DNA from: Phytophthora colocasiae
Taxonomy: Eukaryota; Oomycota; Peronosporomycetes; Peronosporales; Peronosporaceae
Assembly: GCA_018806915.1 (NCBI GenBank)
Contig: JAGKQI010000105.1
Coordinates: forward strand, 2,542,001-2,606,000
DNA: 64,000 bases
Reading direction: 5' to 3'
A model generated the notes under the pieces. It did no database searches and was not told the origin of the DNA. It was given only the letters and a program-made list of their open reading frames with translations. A program made the translations under genes and the position numbers. Every line of letters starts with the position of its first letter. Positions within the stretch are counted from its first letter, which is position 1. This document shows, piece by piece, positions 1 through 10,860 of this stretch.

Positions 1-660
1 TCTTCATCGGTGCCTTTTCCGATCACCGGATTGCCTTCTCCATCATGGCGCCATAAAAAAGAAAACAACTGCGATTCATCTTCACGTCCACTGAAAGCTG
101 AAGCACGAGCCTTTTGCTGAATTGCAGCAATTAAGTCCGAACCTCCTTGCCGAGACGTCACGAAATTGTGCACAAATCGCTGCACCGTAGAGAGTGGCGG
201 TATCGTGTCCTCACTTGAGTTGAAGCGCAGCAATACAGTAGGCCACTCCAAATTCTTGCAGGCTTCAGCCTTTGAGACGCCCAGTCTTGTGCTACGTGCT
301 TCATTGCTGTCGTTAGCTTTTGTAGGCGCGGCGGAGAATGAGGCGACGCATGCTCGAAGAGTTCCTCAATAATCACAATGTGTAAGACTTGACAGGTCCT
401 CACACGAGCACGGCAAATTGGTGTCGCTGCTGCTCACGAGGATCAACTACACAGCAAGTGCTGCGTCCGCATTTGGTGAAGGGCGGGGATAGTGCAAACG
501 CTGCAAGGTTGGATGCTGAGCTCTTGAGGCTCTCTAGCAGCATTTTTGCGTCGGCGCGAGGAAGGCCCACAGCTAACATCATCCAGGGTAGCGTGCGCGG
601 CATAGTAGCAGTGGTGAGGGAAGGGGGAGGGGGCTCTAGGGGCGAAGTAGCAATATGCTA
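1..660 (-). pseudogene. Possible MULE-type transposase fragment, running off the left edge
   Basis: Read on the minus strand, about 403 to 1 gives a broken protein: a segment with LTTAMKHVAQDW and LKPARIW, then after a frame change near position 250 a segment with TVQRFVHNFVTSRQGG and finally LFSFLWRHDGEGNPVIG at the window edge. This order of blocks resembles the region just before the catalytic core of oomycete Mutator-like transposases, where a helix-rich stretch precedes an F-x-W...D-G-x-P-x-x-G block. Upstream, 660-400 holds a cysteine-containing stretch that may be the start of the same protein. The catalytic domain would lie outside the window, so the assignment rests on my recollection of the family pattern only. 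At least one frameshift makes it a pseudogene or a fragment. Confidence 0.3.
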
Positions 661-840
661 ATGATATTCAGTACGCGCAAAACAGTTTGCAGGGTTTTGA
701 TTGGATTGGTGGTTGTGAGGAGCGTTGGATTGGTGCTGGATTTATTATATACGTGTTTTATGCATTGTTGTGGGTGGCGTTAGTGTTTTCAGAGTTCTTT
801 GGGTGAACAGAGTAGGTTCTTAGACGCAAAAATTTACAAA

Positions 841-1144
841 GGAGAGACGGTGTGGTAGACTGCAACATCTGTCTCTCCTCTCTCGACGACAAGATTTGGG
901 TGTGTGAGCGTGAGACATGCCGCCATCCACCGGGAGTGCGTGAAGGGACAAATCGCGATTGACGCACGGTGCAGCAACTGCCGAGCTCCAATTCAACTTG
1001 ACGTTGAAGATGACGAGGTTTTGGTTGTCAGGCATGTAGATGCGCCACCGACGTGTATGGTCTGTAAGCGCGTCATCACTGGAACGAAGCTCGAGGGCCC
1101 GCAGTGCAGCCACATCTTCGACTACGACTGTTTAGTGCAGTATA
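841..1144 (+). repeat. Inverted repeat arm A (RING segment)
   Basis: This stretch is almost identical to the reverse complement of 2944-3252. Differences are a handful of substitutions and one small deletion inside the first RING finger of this arm. Homology stops sharply at both ends of the coding segment. The arms enclose about 1.8 kb holding the Crypton recombinase remnant. Confidence 0.8.
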
Positions 1145-1305
1145 GCTCGCAATACTTAGTTAATCTCAGGAGCAGGGATTTGAAGTACCCCGTGTGCCAG
1201 CATCCTTTTCCCAAACCGCTTCCGACGAATCGGATGGTGAGGGCGCTCAGGCTGACAACGCATTCGACGATACGGAAGACCAGGAATCATCACAGGAAGG
1301 AATGA
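841..1305 (+). pseudogene. RING-finger protein gene, 3' part (inverted duplicate copy)
   Basis: The plus strand reads CNICLSSLDDKIW at the start of a RING-like finger, then a second finger CMVCKRVITG...QCSHIFDYDC...YPVCQHPF, followed by an acidic serine-rich tail (DESDGEGAQADNAFDD, in another frame). Paired Cys/His ligands spaced like this bind zinc, and such proteins are usually E3 ubiquitin ligases. Compared with its inverted partner at 2944-3252 this copy has a short deletion inside the first finger (near 920-935) that shifts the frame, and one ligand of the second finger is Tyr instead of Cys (KYPVC). It extends past the point where the partner copy stops, so the two copies overlap over about 305 bp and hold complementary ends of one gene. 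Broken, presumably non-functional. Confidence 0.55.
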
Positions 1306-1320
1306 CGGGTGGAGTTGATC

Positions 1321-1346
1321 GGGGGGGGGGGGGGGGGGGAGGGGGG
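1321..1346. repeat. Poly-G tract (G19-A-G6)
   Basis: Nineteen consecutive G, one A, then six G. On the minus strand this is a C run just downstream of the Crypton recombinase remnant. Length is likely unreliable, as homopolymers of this size are error-prone in sequencing, and it could form a G-quadruplex. Confidence 0.9.
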
Positions 1347-2679
1347 CATACAGCTGTGGATCGTCGTCTGCATCGGAGTTCGTGCGTCCGTAGTCAACGT
1401 CTTGCAAATCATCCAGCGACGCAGTGTTGATGCATGCGTCCGCATCTGGAGCAAGCGAGGCACCAAGCTGATTTTCCTCTCGATGACATCAAGAAGATAC
1501 CGCGTCACCGTCTCCGCATTCTTACTCGGTGCCCACCCTGCCTATCATTTCACCAGCTTTAGCGTCCGGCGTCTTTTTTCAGGAGCAAACATGAACCGGT
1601 ACTGAGCGCCTCCCCGACGAAATCAGTGCGACGTAAACCAGATCTCGTCGCCAAGAACACTCCTGTTGATTCCAGCAGCCGCAGCGACGATGTTGAGAAC
1701 TTGCGTAAAGTTGCTGTCCGTCATTGGTGTGCCCCATTTGATTCCAACTTTGGCAAATGGAACCCTGCTGCCTGGAACCCTGCTGCTATTCCAGCCGCAC
1801 CGCTGTCGCTTCGCTCCACCACGAGGAATCTTCGTCAGCGAGGGGAATGCGAAGTCGTCACTGCTCCACCTGTGATGTAGCTCCGTCTGTGCGTGGTGGA
1901 ACCATCGGCTCAGATATGCCAGCGCCTCAGCGGTCTTCTCTTCCTTCGGAAGAAGATGCGGTGAGTACGTTCGACTGGCAAGGGGTCATTGTCGGTCTTG
2001 CGGTCACGGATTGTGAAGCAGCCAAATCGAATCGCGGCACCGGTCTTGCGAGACTTGTGTTGTAACCTAAGTTGTATGTCACCCTTCTTCATCAGCAGTA
2101 CTTCGTTGATGTGGCACATTCCGTAGAAGGCGAGAGAGCATACCGCCTAAACCAACAGTCTCATCGTCTTGTTAAACATCGGGTCCGACTCCAGGAAGGC
2201 GATAATCTTTGAGAGCATGGCCAGCGACATCGGGGAGGCGCGCTTGGGGATCCGTTCGCGTTTCTTCGTTTTACTTAACCCGGCCAGAATCTGCAAGATA
2301 GTGGCAGACTTGGCGGGATTACCTCGCGGGGTAAGAGTACCGTCCGCATCCGTGTCGACAACCCAGCGATCGTGTGGATGGCCACCCGCGAGCATCTGTG
2401 GCTTCGTGTAGTGCCAGCTGATCGCAACACGAAGCTTTTCAGCCGGCCACTGACTTGTGTTGGCCGTCGCTAGTTGGTGGATGAACGCGCGAGGACTCCT
2501 GGGAGCTGCACGAACCTTTGCTTGAGTGGGTCGGGATATCCTTCAGAGATACAGAACGCGGCGAATCGACGAAGGCTGCCGTTGTAGTCCGTCCGCGTGC
2601 GAATATCGAGCCTCTGATCCGCAAGCTTGACCGCGGCGATGGACGCTTGGTACAGGCGACTGGTTTCTGGAAGCTCCAT
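1340..2679 (-). pseudogene. Crypton-type tyrosine recombinase, decayed
   Basis: Minus-strand translation in changing frames gives an N-terminal helical core-binding region (TRTDYNGSLRRFAAFCIS), then GNPAKSATILQIL, KRASPMSLAMLSKIIAFL, SLAFYGMCHINEVLLM, then FTSH-stop-FRRGGAQYRFMF and finally VTRYLLD. These are the catalytic boxes of Crypton tyrosine recombinases, which cut and rejoin DNA through a tyrosine. Box I Arg is replaced by His (codon at 2111-2113, usual motif GMCRINE). The H-x-x-R box keeps His and Arg-Arg but has a TGA stop at 1623-1625. The probable nucleophile Tyr is at 1497-1499. Frameshifts occur near 2470 and 2145, plus a stop at about 2145. The copy is dead. It converges with the plus-strand RING copy at its left. 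Confidence 0.8.
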
Positions 2680-2943
2680 GGTGCGTCACCGAGTGCTGCG
2701 GTCTGTGGCGAGATCTGAAGTGAAGGAATTTATCTGTACGGACCCTGTTACAATCGACTTCAATTGTACTCGCGTACTGCTTTCGTCCCTGAATGTACTT
2801 CCATGGTACAGACTTTGGGGGCTACTTTACACATCTGCGGTGCTTTGGTTTTGAGGGAATTTTTTTGTCTTTGCAACAACTGTAAATTTTTAGCCAATCA
2901 ATTTGCGTCGCACGACAGCTTTGGTCCCTCGCACCATGTGCGT

Positions 2944-3252
2944 TATACTGCACCAAACAGTCGTAGTCGAAGATGTGGCTACACTGCGGGCCCTCGAGCT
3001 TCGTTCCAGTGATGACGCGCTTACAGACCATACACGTCGGTGGCGCATCTACATGCCTGACAACCAAAACCTCGTCATCTTCAACGTCAAGTTGAATTGA
3101 AGCTCGGCAGTTGCTGCACCGTGCGTCAATCGCGATTTGTCCCTTCACGCACTCCCGGTGGTACGGTTGGCGGCAAGTCTCACGCTCATACACCCAAATC
3201 TTGCCGTCGAGAGAGGAGAGACAGATGTTGCAGTCTACCACACCGTCTCTCC
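2944..3252 (-). repeat. Inverted repeat arm B (RING segment)
   Basis: Reverse complement of 841-1144 with few differences. This arm keeps the complete first RING finger, in contrast to arm A. Confidence 0.8.
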
Positions 3253-3759
3253 CTTGCGCATTTTCTGTAGCATCTTCAACTCTGTCTTGCCCATCTTCCT
3301 CTTGGTTGTCGCCTTGGGCTTGATCATCCTGACTTTCCGGAGGCGGATCGTCCAAATCGATCTCATTCCACTCGAAATCAGCAATTTCAAGTAGGTTGTG
3401 AACATCTTCACATCGTACAGCAGTTGACGTGTCGTCCGTAACGCCTTCTTGCGCATCAGCGTCGTAAAGATGTCATCCAATTGATTCTGCAGCGGTTCTG
3501 CCGAACCATATGACACTTCGGGATCCCGGCTGTTGGCCGCAAGGGATGGAGCAGGAGCGTTCGGCGAGTCTTCCGTCGCATCATCCGGAGCATCATCAGT
3601 CGCTTGATCGCGGTGTTGTTGACGCCTCTGGCGGTGCCACAACGCATCCCTCTGGCGCCTAGAATCAGCAACCTGATTGCGGTGCGCGATACGATCTTCC
3701 AGTGGACAACACCGTGCGCCTCGCTGGTGGCGCACGAGATGGTGGCGATTTCCTCTCAC
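2944..3759 (-). pseudogene. RING-finger protein gene, 5' part (inverted duplicate copy)
   Basis: Minus strand. An N-terminal region rich in Gln, Asp and Ala (about 3759-3400) includes DDIFTTLMRKKALRTTRQLL, followed after a frame change near 3405 by an acidic linker (EIDLDDPPPESQDDQ) and a RING-like finger CNICLSSLDG...ETCRQPYHREC...CSNC with Gln where one His ligand is usual. A second finger starts CMVCKRVITG...CSHIFDYDC and the homology to the plus-strand partner then stops at 2944; the reading frame runs on into unrelated sequence to about 2822. So the gene is truncated at its 3' end and frameshifted. A role in ubiquitin ligation is inferred from the RING ligands only. No ATG start could be fixed. 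Confidence 0.5.
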
Positions 3760-5047
3760 CCACTGCCAGCATAACTAACACAGCTGACATGGCTGAGATG
3801 GAACGCCTCGACAGGATCGTCGCTGATGCAGACGAAGGTGATCGGATCGAGCGAAGTCGTGGAGACACGTCTCGCAGACGTATTCCGGCGAGTCCGCTAG
3901 AAGTTCTGATATATCCATACTAAAAATCAAAAAAAATTTAGGTTTTATCAAATTGGATCAAATTACAAATGTGTACACCGACGTCGTCGCACGTGCGCTT
4001 GGAGGTTGTCGCACCGGGAGATCTGAGCACTTCGCGGGAGGTTCGATAGTGAAACCATGATTTTGCGGGCTGCGCGCAGGTGGTGGATTCCACTGGTGCG
4101 AAATGTATCCATAAAGCCAGCATAAATAGTGCATAACCCTTCCCCTAAATCTGTGTCTCGCCTACGACTTCAAGCAGCGTTGGATAAAGCCGCGGCTTTT
4201 TAAATCCGGACAAAGCTTGTAAAAAAAAACTTGGTATCCGGAGGTATCCGGACTACAGCTTTGTCGCTCAGTGAGATGGTATTGAGGATACCGCCGCGGG
4301 AACCCGACGCCTAAAGAGCGGCAATGTCTAGTGGCTCGAAATCGTCTCTGGACAAGAAGGGTGGTTAGTGCAGCGTACTGATCTTTGACCTTGTTGGTGA
4401 ACATCGTCAAAGTCATCGCCTCCGTCTTGCTGACTGGACTGACCACCACCGGGTCTCTGTGGAGTGCCATGCTGGCTACGGTCGTACGGGCATCGCCTGT
4501 GCGCTCATTTTCCTCTCTGTTGGGCTTCACGGACGGCAAGAAAGGTGGTTTAACTCTGCCAAAACTGGCAATTGGCGCGAACATGAAAGTTCTTACGCCC
4601 AAGAACGAGATCGTAGCTTAAAGCAGCTCTGGTAAGTCAGGATGAATCGGGAATATGCTCATGAGATGTGTTTTATTAATTTTATGCGTTTTATTTGACT
4701 GTGTTGCTATTTCTTTTACTGATGCGCCACAGTCACGACGTCGGACGAAGCTGGCTGCAGCATCTCCTTGGTCTTTACAAATATTTATTTTTGCTATGTG
4801 CGATCGTTTATCATGTACGGGGTCAATCCAAAAGTCCTATCAGATGTGAATACCGTTGAAAGGCTGAACTTTTGTTCTCGAACTCCTGTCAGCCTCGTTT
4901 CTTGAGGGAACGTCTTCACATTTGTCCGAGGGAATTCAGTCATATCCGGAGCTGGTATTGCCTCGTTAAACCCATTGTATACAATATGTTCAAGTTGGTT
5001 GTCTTGTGTAGATTCATGCTCTTCGTCGTCGTTATGTTACCGTTGCA
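3760..5047. other. No recognised gene; one weak minus-strand ORF
   Basis: The longest open stretch is minus strand 4584-4162 from an ATG (about 140 codons, containing TLTMFTNKVKDQYAALTTLL), with no domain I can name and Lys/Arg-rich content toward its end; it may be chance or an eroded transposon ORF. A plus-strand frame at 3702-3923 (73 codons) is also unremarkable. The palindrome-like ATAAAGCCGCGGCTTTTT lies at 4184-4201 and resembles a motif clustered near the hAT gene at 61036-61137. Just left of 5048 the minus strand should continue the interrupted hAT gene, but I see no hAT motifs there. Confidence 0.3.
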
Positions 5048-5052
5048 AGAGA
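5048..5052. repeat. Target-site duplication AGAGA, left copy (outer gypsy element)
   Basis: AGAGA directly precedes the left LTR (starts TG at 5053) and recurs directly after the right LTR at 59950-59954. A 5-bp direct repeat is the usual mark of Ty3/gypsy integration. Confidence 0.9.
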
Positions 5053-5464
5053 TGCAGCGGGGCTGCGTAGGTGTGCACGGCACAGAAGAAGTTTAGTTGA
5101 CTCGTAGAGTCCTGCTTGCAAGGCACTAGCCTTCGGTTCTATACAAGAACCAAGTAGTCCGCTAAATACGGGACTCCCACAATCAGTGTCCCTATAATAA
5201 AGGAACTAACACTAATTATGTAAAATGCAAACTGCTTTTATTGACTTTATTGCCCTAATCCTAAATGTAACGGATTTAGTATCTAACATAATAAATCCTA
5301 GTCAAAATGTAATGTGTGGCTCTGAGCTAACTGCCAACAAATGGCTGCATATGTGACGTGTGAGGAACACGATGTATCGTACACAGATACGTAACTTGTG
5401 TCTCCGGCCTATGTCTGCCACACTAATGTAGCCATAGCGCACAGCGCCGTGTAACCCTGTTACA
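5053..5464 (-). repeat. Outer element 3' LTR (412 bp)
   Basis: Direct repeat of 59538-59949, with seven substitutions counted by eye and no indel. Plus-strand ends are TGCAGC and GTTACA. It is the 3' LTR because the element reads on the minus strand. Confidence 0.93.
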
Positions 5465-5476
5465 CCCTCCCCACCA
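5465..5476 (-). other. Polypurine tract of the outer element
   Basis: On the minus strand the sequence TGGTGGGGAGGG abuts the 3' LTR start. A purine run here is the expected plus-strand DNA primer for reverse transcription. Confidence 0.85.
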
Positions 5477-5758
5477 AACTGTGGATACGCAGTATCTACA
5501 ACCGCCGGCATAACTGCCTTGTCAAGGCCTGTCATCGGCAACTTTCCGATAAAGGAAATCTCTCAACGAGAGGGCGCGAGCGCGCTGGCTCAACGAGCAC
5601 ATTCTCCCATTCGCCCCAGCGAGCCTACCGCTCCTCGGGTGTCCCGTGTTCTGGCGTCTCTGCCTCAGCGCCTCCGCGCTTTCCTGCCTGAGCCCTCGGC
5701 TCCTCTCACGCTCTCCGTTTCGGAGTACTTCGCGGCGTCTCGCCTTCGCTACGGAGCG

Positions 5759-7400
5759 ATGTTCAAGGGCAGCCCGACTACAAGTGGTAGCGGTGGCTCG
5801 CCGTTCGAATACTCGACAGCGTCGCCGACGCGCGACCCACGTCGCTCTCCTGTCGAGGACGGCGAGATCGAAGTGGACTATGAGGAGTCCGTACAGGGCG
5901 AGGGCCCTGAGCCCGCAGCTCCCGAGAGCCCTCGGGCGACCCGACCGGTAGAGCAACGCTCCCCATGCGATCCGTCGGTACTCAATTCCACGGCAGCTGC
6001 GTCAGCCTAATCCGTTCCCTGAGGGCCCCTCGAGCCTGGTGCTCAACGCATTGCGCGACGCGCCACCACTTCCTGCTCGCGATGAGCCCGAGCCGCCCGG
6101 GGGCGTCGAAGACGCGATCACCAACCCGCTCGATGAGGCGCAGGAGGCCTCCATGAGCAGTCCCCCAGGGTCGCGTCGACCGGTTCCTCGGAACATCGTA
6201 GGGGCCTCGTCGCGGCGCGACTACGGCTTCAATCCTCGTGACCCTGTCGAGCAGGTGAAGCAGTTAATGGCACAGCCAAACCTGCATGGTTACGCCATAG
6301 GCGCCCACCTCGCACGGTGGCTAAGACTCAGCAACGGCAGGGGCTCCATGAGCGTTTCCTGACCCCGCAGGTGTGCACACTCGCCGAGTATCGGCAACGC
6401 TTAGATAAGCAACGACGACGGGAGTCTGTACCTCAGATGAGGACTTATCCACTCCTTCTCCAAACCGGAGAGACTACCCGGGACTACATGGTCCATGTGG
6501 CCACCTGGGACGAGGCTTCACGGAAGCTCGCGTCGTTCGATCGGCTCATGGAGAGCTGCACCGAGGTGGACGTCCGCCTCGCTCGAGGTCTACTCTTCCA
6601 GTACGCGAAGCTACGCGTGCGGCCCGGCCGCTTTCCTCGTCACACGACGGCAGTGGCTCCCGCCTCTCAGGCCACTATCCCTGCTCGCAGGACGCTCCTC
6701 CAGTCTCCGAAGGAGACTCACTGGCTGTGCCAGCCACGGACCAGAGCCTGAGCTCGGCTGCTAGTCCGTAAGCTTCTCACACTAGTGGTGAGAAGCGGGT
6801 GTCGACTGAGTGGTCGACCTCGAGCCCTTCGGGCGCCTCCGATCTTCGCGATCAAAAGCGTCCACGACGTCAGGGCAGTCCTGCCTCAGGGGCCCTTCAA
6901 ACTCCCACGAGTTTTGGGAATGAGGATACCCACGCCACTTCACCAGATACTGGTTTTGACTACAATGGCGACGCCGCGCCATCAGGCGCTCCACGTGGTA
7001 ATGGGGAGTCCCCTGCTCATCGAGCAACGGCGGAGGAGGCCGATTCGCTGCGGGACGCAATACTCGATGAGTGTAACGAGCGCTATTTGTCGCAGCGCGC
7101 CTGGTATCAACTCGATCGCTCGATCGGTACTCTCCAGAGTCAGACTCAGTCTCTTCAGGGGAACGTGGAGAGCGTTTGGCATTCACATGCCCGTCTCGCG
7201 CACGACATGGAGGAGATCGAAAGCCGAGTGGCTTGACTCGAAGGGCGTCAGTCTCTGACCGCTCGCCTGCATCAGCAGGAGCTTCAGCTCGCTGAGCTGC
7301 GGGGTCAGGTGACGATGCTGCTGCAGATGACGCAGCCTGGGCGCGTGTCGTCGGCGCCAGCGCCTCCGCGCTCACCCCCGCGAGGTCCCGATATGGCTTA
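5759..7400 (+). pseudogene. Antisense ORF of the outer gypsy element
   Basis: Plus strand, opposite to the element. First ATG in frame is 5759 (MFKGSPTTSG); the frame is open further upstream without an ATG. Pieces in order: a Pro/Ser/acidic N-terminus to about 6008; after a frame change, NALRDAPPLPARDEPEPP and YGFNPRDPVEQVKQLM (to about 6330); after another, FLTPQVCTLAEYRQRL and LARGLLFQYAKLRVRPGRFP (to about 6640); then a Ser-rich linker and a heptad-like coiled coil (SIGTLQSQTQSL, ESRVA, then after a TGA at 7234-7236 LEGRQSLTARLHQQELQLAE) ending near 7400. Function unknown. Its last 600 bp lie opposite the pol linker and chromodomain. The preserved protein-like composition on this strand, including a coiled coil on both sides of the stop, argues it was once a real gene. 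Confidence 0.6.
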
Positions 7401-10400
7401 AGCAAGCCGACGTAGAACACAGGGTGTGTTCGCATCCGCTTTGGCACGTCAAGCGTGTATGCCAGGCCCTTCTTGGCCACGACCGTAAATGGTCCGATGA
7501 AGTGCGGACGCAATTTCGTCTTAAAGACACTCGACACTGCATGTGTAGGTAGGTTCTTAGCGTTTAATAAAACTTGGTCACCGACCTTAAATTCCCACAC
7601 ATTGCCTCTACCTTTTGCATCAGCTTGTTCCTTCTGAACGTCTTGGCTTTCAGCCATCGCGTCACGCACACGGCGTAATACGCTCAATCTCACCGAGAGG
7701 AAGTCATCGACTTGTTTACGCACAGCAGAAGGGCTGATATCAGCAAGCTCGGAGTCGAGCGACGGCACAGCCTCTCCCCACTAAGTCCGAGGCCACCGCG
7801 TGGCGGAGTGAGCGGGACGCGCGGATGCGCAAGGCCGTTCACGTAGAACGGGGTGAAGCCTGTCGAGGCATGCACCGCATTGTTCATTGAGAACTCAACG
7901 AGAGGGAGCATAGCTCTCCAACGCTTCGGCGTTTCAGCGCATACGCTGCGAAGGATGTCCTCCAAAACGCGATTTACGCGTTCAGTCTGACCGTCGGTCT
8001 GCGGATGATCCACCGTGGACATGTCCAGTCGAGTGCCAAGCACTTTAAAGACGGACGTCCAGAAGTGACCCGTGAAACGGGGGTCTCGATCCGAGACAAT
8101 GGTCTCGGGCAGCCCATGCTGGCGGAAGATAAAGATCATCGCTGTACCAGCGCCATCGACGCACAGCCGCTAGGTGAGCCATCTTGCTCAGACGGTCAAC
8201 AAAGACCACAACGCCCATGTGCCTGCCGAGTCCTTCGGCAGACCAAACACAAAGTCCATACTGATGGACTGCCAACACCCAGAGGGTACAGGCAAGCTCG
8301 CCAAAGGCGCTGCCGCGTGCGGTGAGGGTTTAACCCGCTGACACGTCTCGCACGTGTGCACATATGTGCTGACCCACTTGTACATCTTCGGCCACCAGTA
8401 CATGGAGCTCACCGAGCCGTAGGTCTTCTCGCGACCGAGGTGGCCGCTTGTGGGCGTGTCGTGGGCCTCATAGAGGATACGATACTTCAGGTCCTCATCC
8501 TGAGGAATCACCACACGTGGTGGGTCATCCTGACCCGTGCTGTAGTACAGCAGACCACCTTCCAGGCTATAGCGCTGGAGTCTCCCCTTTAGGCGTCGTG
8601 ACAGAGTCACCTTTGAGTCCTTAAACTCGTCGCTCCCTAGAGCTTGAAGCAGCGCGACACAGGAGTCGTCCTGAGCGTACGCTGCTCGAACCATGTTCGT
8701 CATGGACGACGTCACCGAGGTGACATGAGATAACTCATAGTCCGGGCGACGTGATAACGCGTCAGCGAGGACGTTCTGCCTGCCAGGCTTGTACTTCACC
8801 TCGAAGTTATACTCCGCAAAGAAGGAGAGCCATCGGGCCATCCTCTGGGAGAGGTGAGGCGACTGCCTCGCGGTGCGTCGCGACGCATGATCCGTGTAGA
8901 TCACAAACGGCTTGGAGCCGAGCAGGCGAACCCTGAATTTGACGAGAGCGTACTTCATTGCAAATAGCTCCTTGTCATGAACTGGATAGTTCTTCTCAGC
9001 AGCCTTGAGCTGTCGAGACTCAAACGCAATGACATGTTCGAGCCCTTCGGCGTCCGCGACGATGAACGGACGATCGGGGTCTGGCAACGCCAGTATCGGT
9101 GCCTGAAGCAGGCTATCCTTGATACGAGTGAACGCACTCTCGTGCTCAGCACGCCATACCCATTCGGCATCCTTCTTAAGGAGATCCGTCAGTGGCCGAG
9201 CCAACTCAGCGTAGTTCTCGCTGTACTTGTGCAAGTAGTTGGCCAAGCCAAGCCACTTACGCACGTCTTTCTGGTTCAAGGGAACTGGCCAGTCTACAAT
9301 GGCCTTGACCTTTGCTGGATCAGCACGAAGGCCATGCTTCCCAATGAAGCACCCTAGGAAGGGGATTTCTTCCGCGCCAAAGACGCACTTGTCCGCGTTG
9401 GCGTACAACTTGTTAGTGCGCATGCACTCAAGCACTGCTCTCACGTGTTCCACGTGCACCTCGACGTCGGTCTTGCCGTGTTCGGCCTGGCTGTGGACGA
9501 ACACGTCGTCGAAGTACGTCTGTGCGAATGCCCGCGGGGGTCTAAACAGTTGCGTTACTAGACGGTTGAACGTTGCAGGCGCGTTCGACAGCCCTTGGGG
9601 CATGACGAGCCACTCCCAGAGCATACCGCTCGGGGTGCCCACCGCTGTAAGTGGAATATCACTGGCTCGCATGAGCAGCTGATAGTAGCCATCGACTAAG
9701 TCGAGCGCACTGTACATGGTGCAACCCACCATGTTGTTCTGAAGAACATCCTTCCTAGGAATCGGTGTCTGCGCCGGAATCGTGGCAGCGTTGAGCTTGT
9801 TAAAAGCGTGAACGATACGCCACTTGCCATTCGGCTTTTGACACAGAACGTAGGCGCGGAGTGCGGAGACTTACTCTCGCGCACGAGACCCGCCGCGTGC
9901 TTCGCACGGAAGAAGGCGTCAATGACGTCGCATTGCTCTTTAGGAAGAGGCCACTGTCGGGTCACGCAGTATTTAGTTCCGGGAACTAAGTCAATCTCAT
10001 GACGAACGCCTCGGTCAGGAGGCAGACCACTCGGTGGTTCCTTCGAGGCAAAGTCTCCATATTCCTTCAGCAAGGAGTAGAAGGGATCCGGGGGATTCTT
10101 GAGGATCTCCGATCCACGCCTGGCGTTCAACGCCTTCTTGACCTTGGTCAAGACGGACTCGTCAACGAGGGACGATGAGTTTAACTCCTCTTCAGGTCGG
10201 ACGATGACCACCTCGGCGAGTTCGCCAGCCTTTAAGGCATCGCCTAAGTCGGCGAACAACATCTTCTCTAACTCAAGGAGCTTGTCAACACTCGGCAGAT
10301 CGCCCAGCAGGACACTGCCTTCGGCACTGCCGTCCACTCCATCAACCAGAGTGTATAGCTGCCCACAGCCCTCCTGTGCGTCGACACTCGACGTCACGGA

Positions 10401-10860
10401 TGACTCAGACGCAGAGCGTCTCGTTCAAAGGGCCTTAAGACGTCGTCGTCTAGCCGACGAACGTCCACTCGACGGAGTACGTTCCGCCGCACAAGTTTCG
10501 GCCTCTCTCGGCTCAGTGTCAGAGACACTCAGCGATCCACTCCGTCGATGACCGGTGTCGCTCAGCGGAGTACGTGCCGCTGCACAATCAATGACCGTAA
10601 CAGGTCCAGTGTCAGAGACACTCAGTGATCGACTTGGTCCACGACCAGTATCACTCGACGGAGTACGTGCAGCCCCACAGGGGTTACGTGGGCCTTGCCC
10701 ACACGTTGACTCACTGTCAACCAGCGCTACGCCCTCAGCAGGACTGCGGTCCTCGCACTCGGTGCTGTCCACTAACTCGGACACGCCGACTTCCAGCATC
10801 ATAGCCGACTCGGCTCGATGCTCGCGCCAATAGCGCTACTGCTTCCTAGCAGAGGTGGGT
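6782..10860 (-). pseudogene. Outer gypsy pol: reverse transcriptase, RNase H, integrase, chromodomain
   Basis: Minus strand. RT begins around 10100 (HEIDLVPGTKYCVTRQWPLP), changes frame near 9840, and continues with SALDLVDGYYQLLM, MPQGLSNAPATFNRL and the active site YFDD (9505-9516). RNase H keeps VADA and YTDHAS but about 20 residues normally found between the first Asp and EHVIAF are missing (near 9060), so it is deleted. Integrase has the zinc finger H...H...CETCQ, then SMDFVFGLP, a frame change near 8205, SDRDPRFTG and DGQTERVNRVLE (D, D, E), another change near 7765, GPF-type C-terminal motif, and a chromodomain YLVKWRGYPHSQNSWE just before the stop at 6782. The linker before the chromodomain is long, low-complexity and overlaps the antisense ORF. 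Broken by at least three frameshifts. Confidence 0.9.

Noticed and set aside
5302..5541. 79-codon minus-strand frame in the outer LTR
   Set aside because: It lies within and just beyond an LTR; the matching frame at the right LTR is fused to the hAT remnant by chance.
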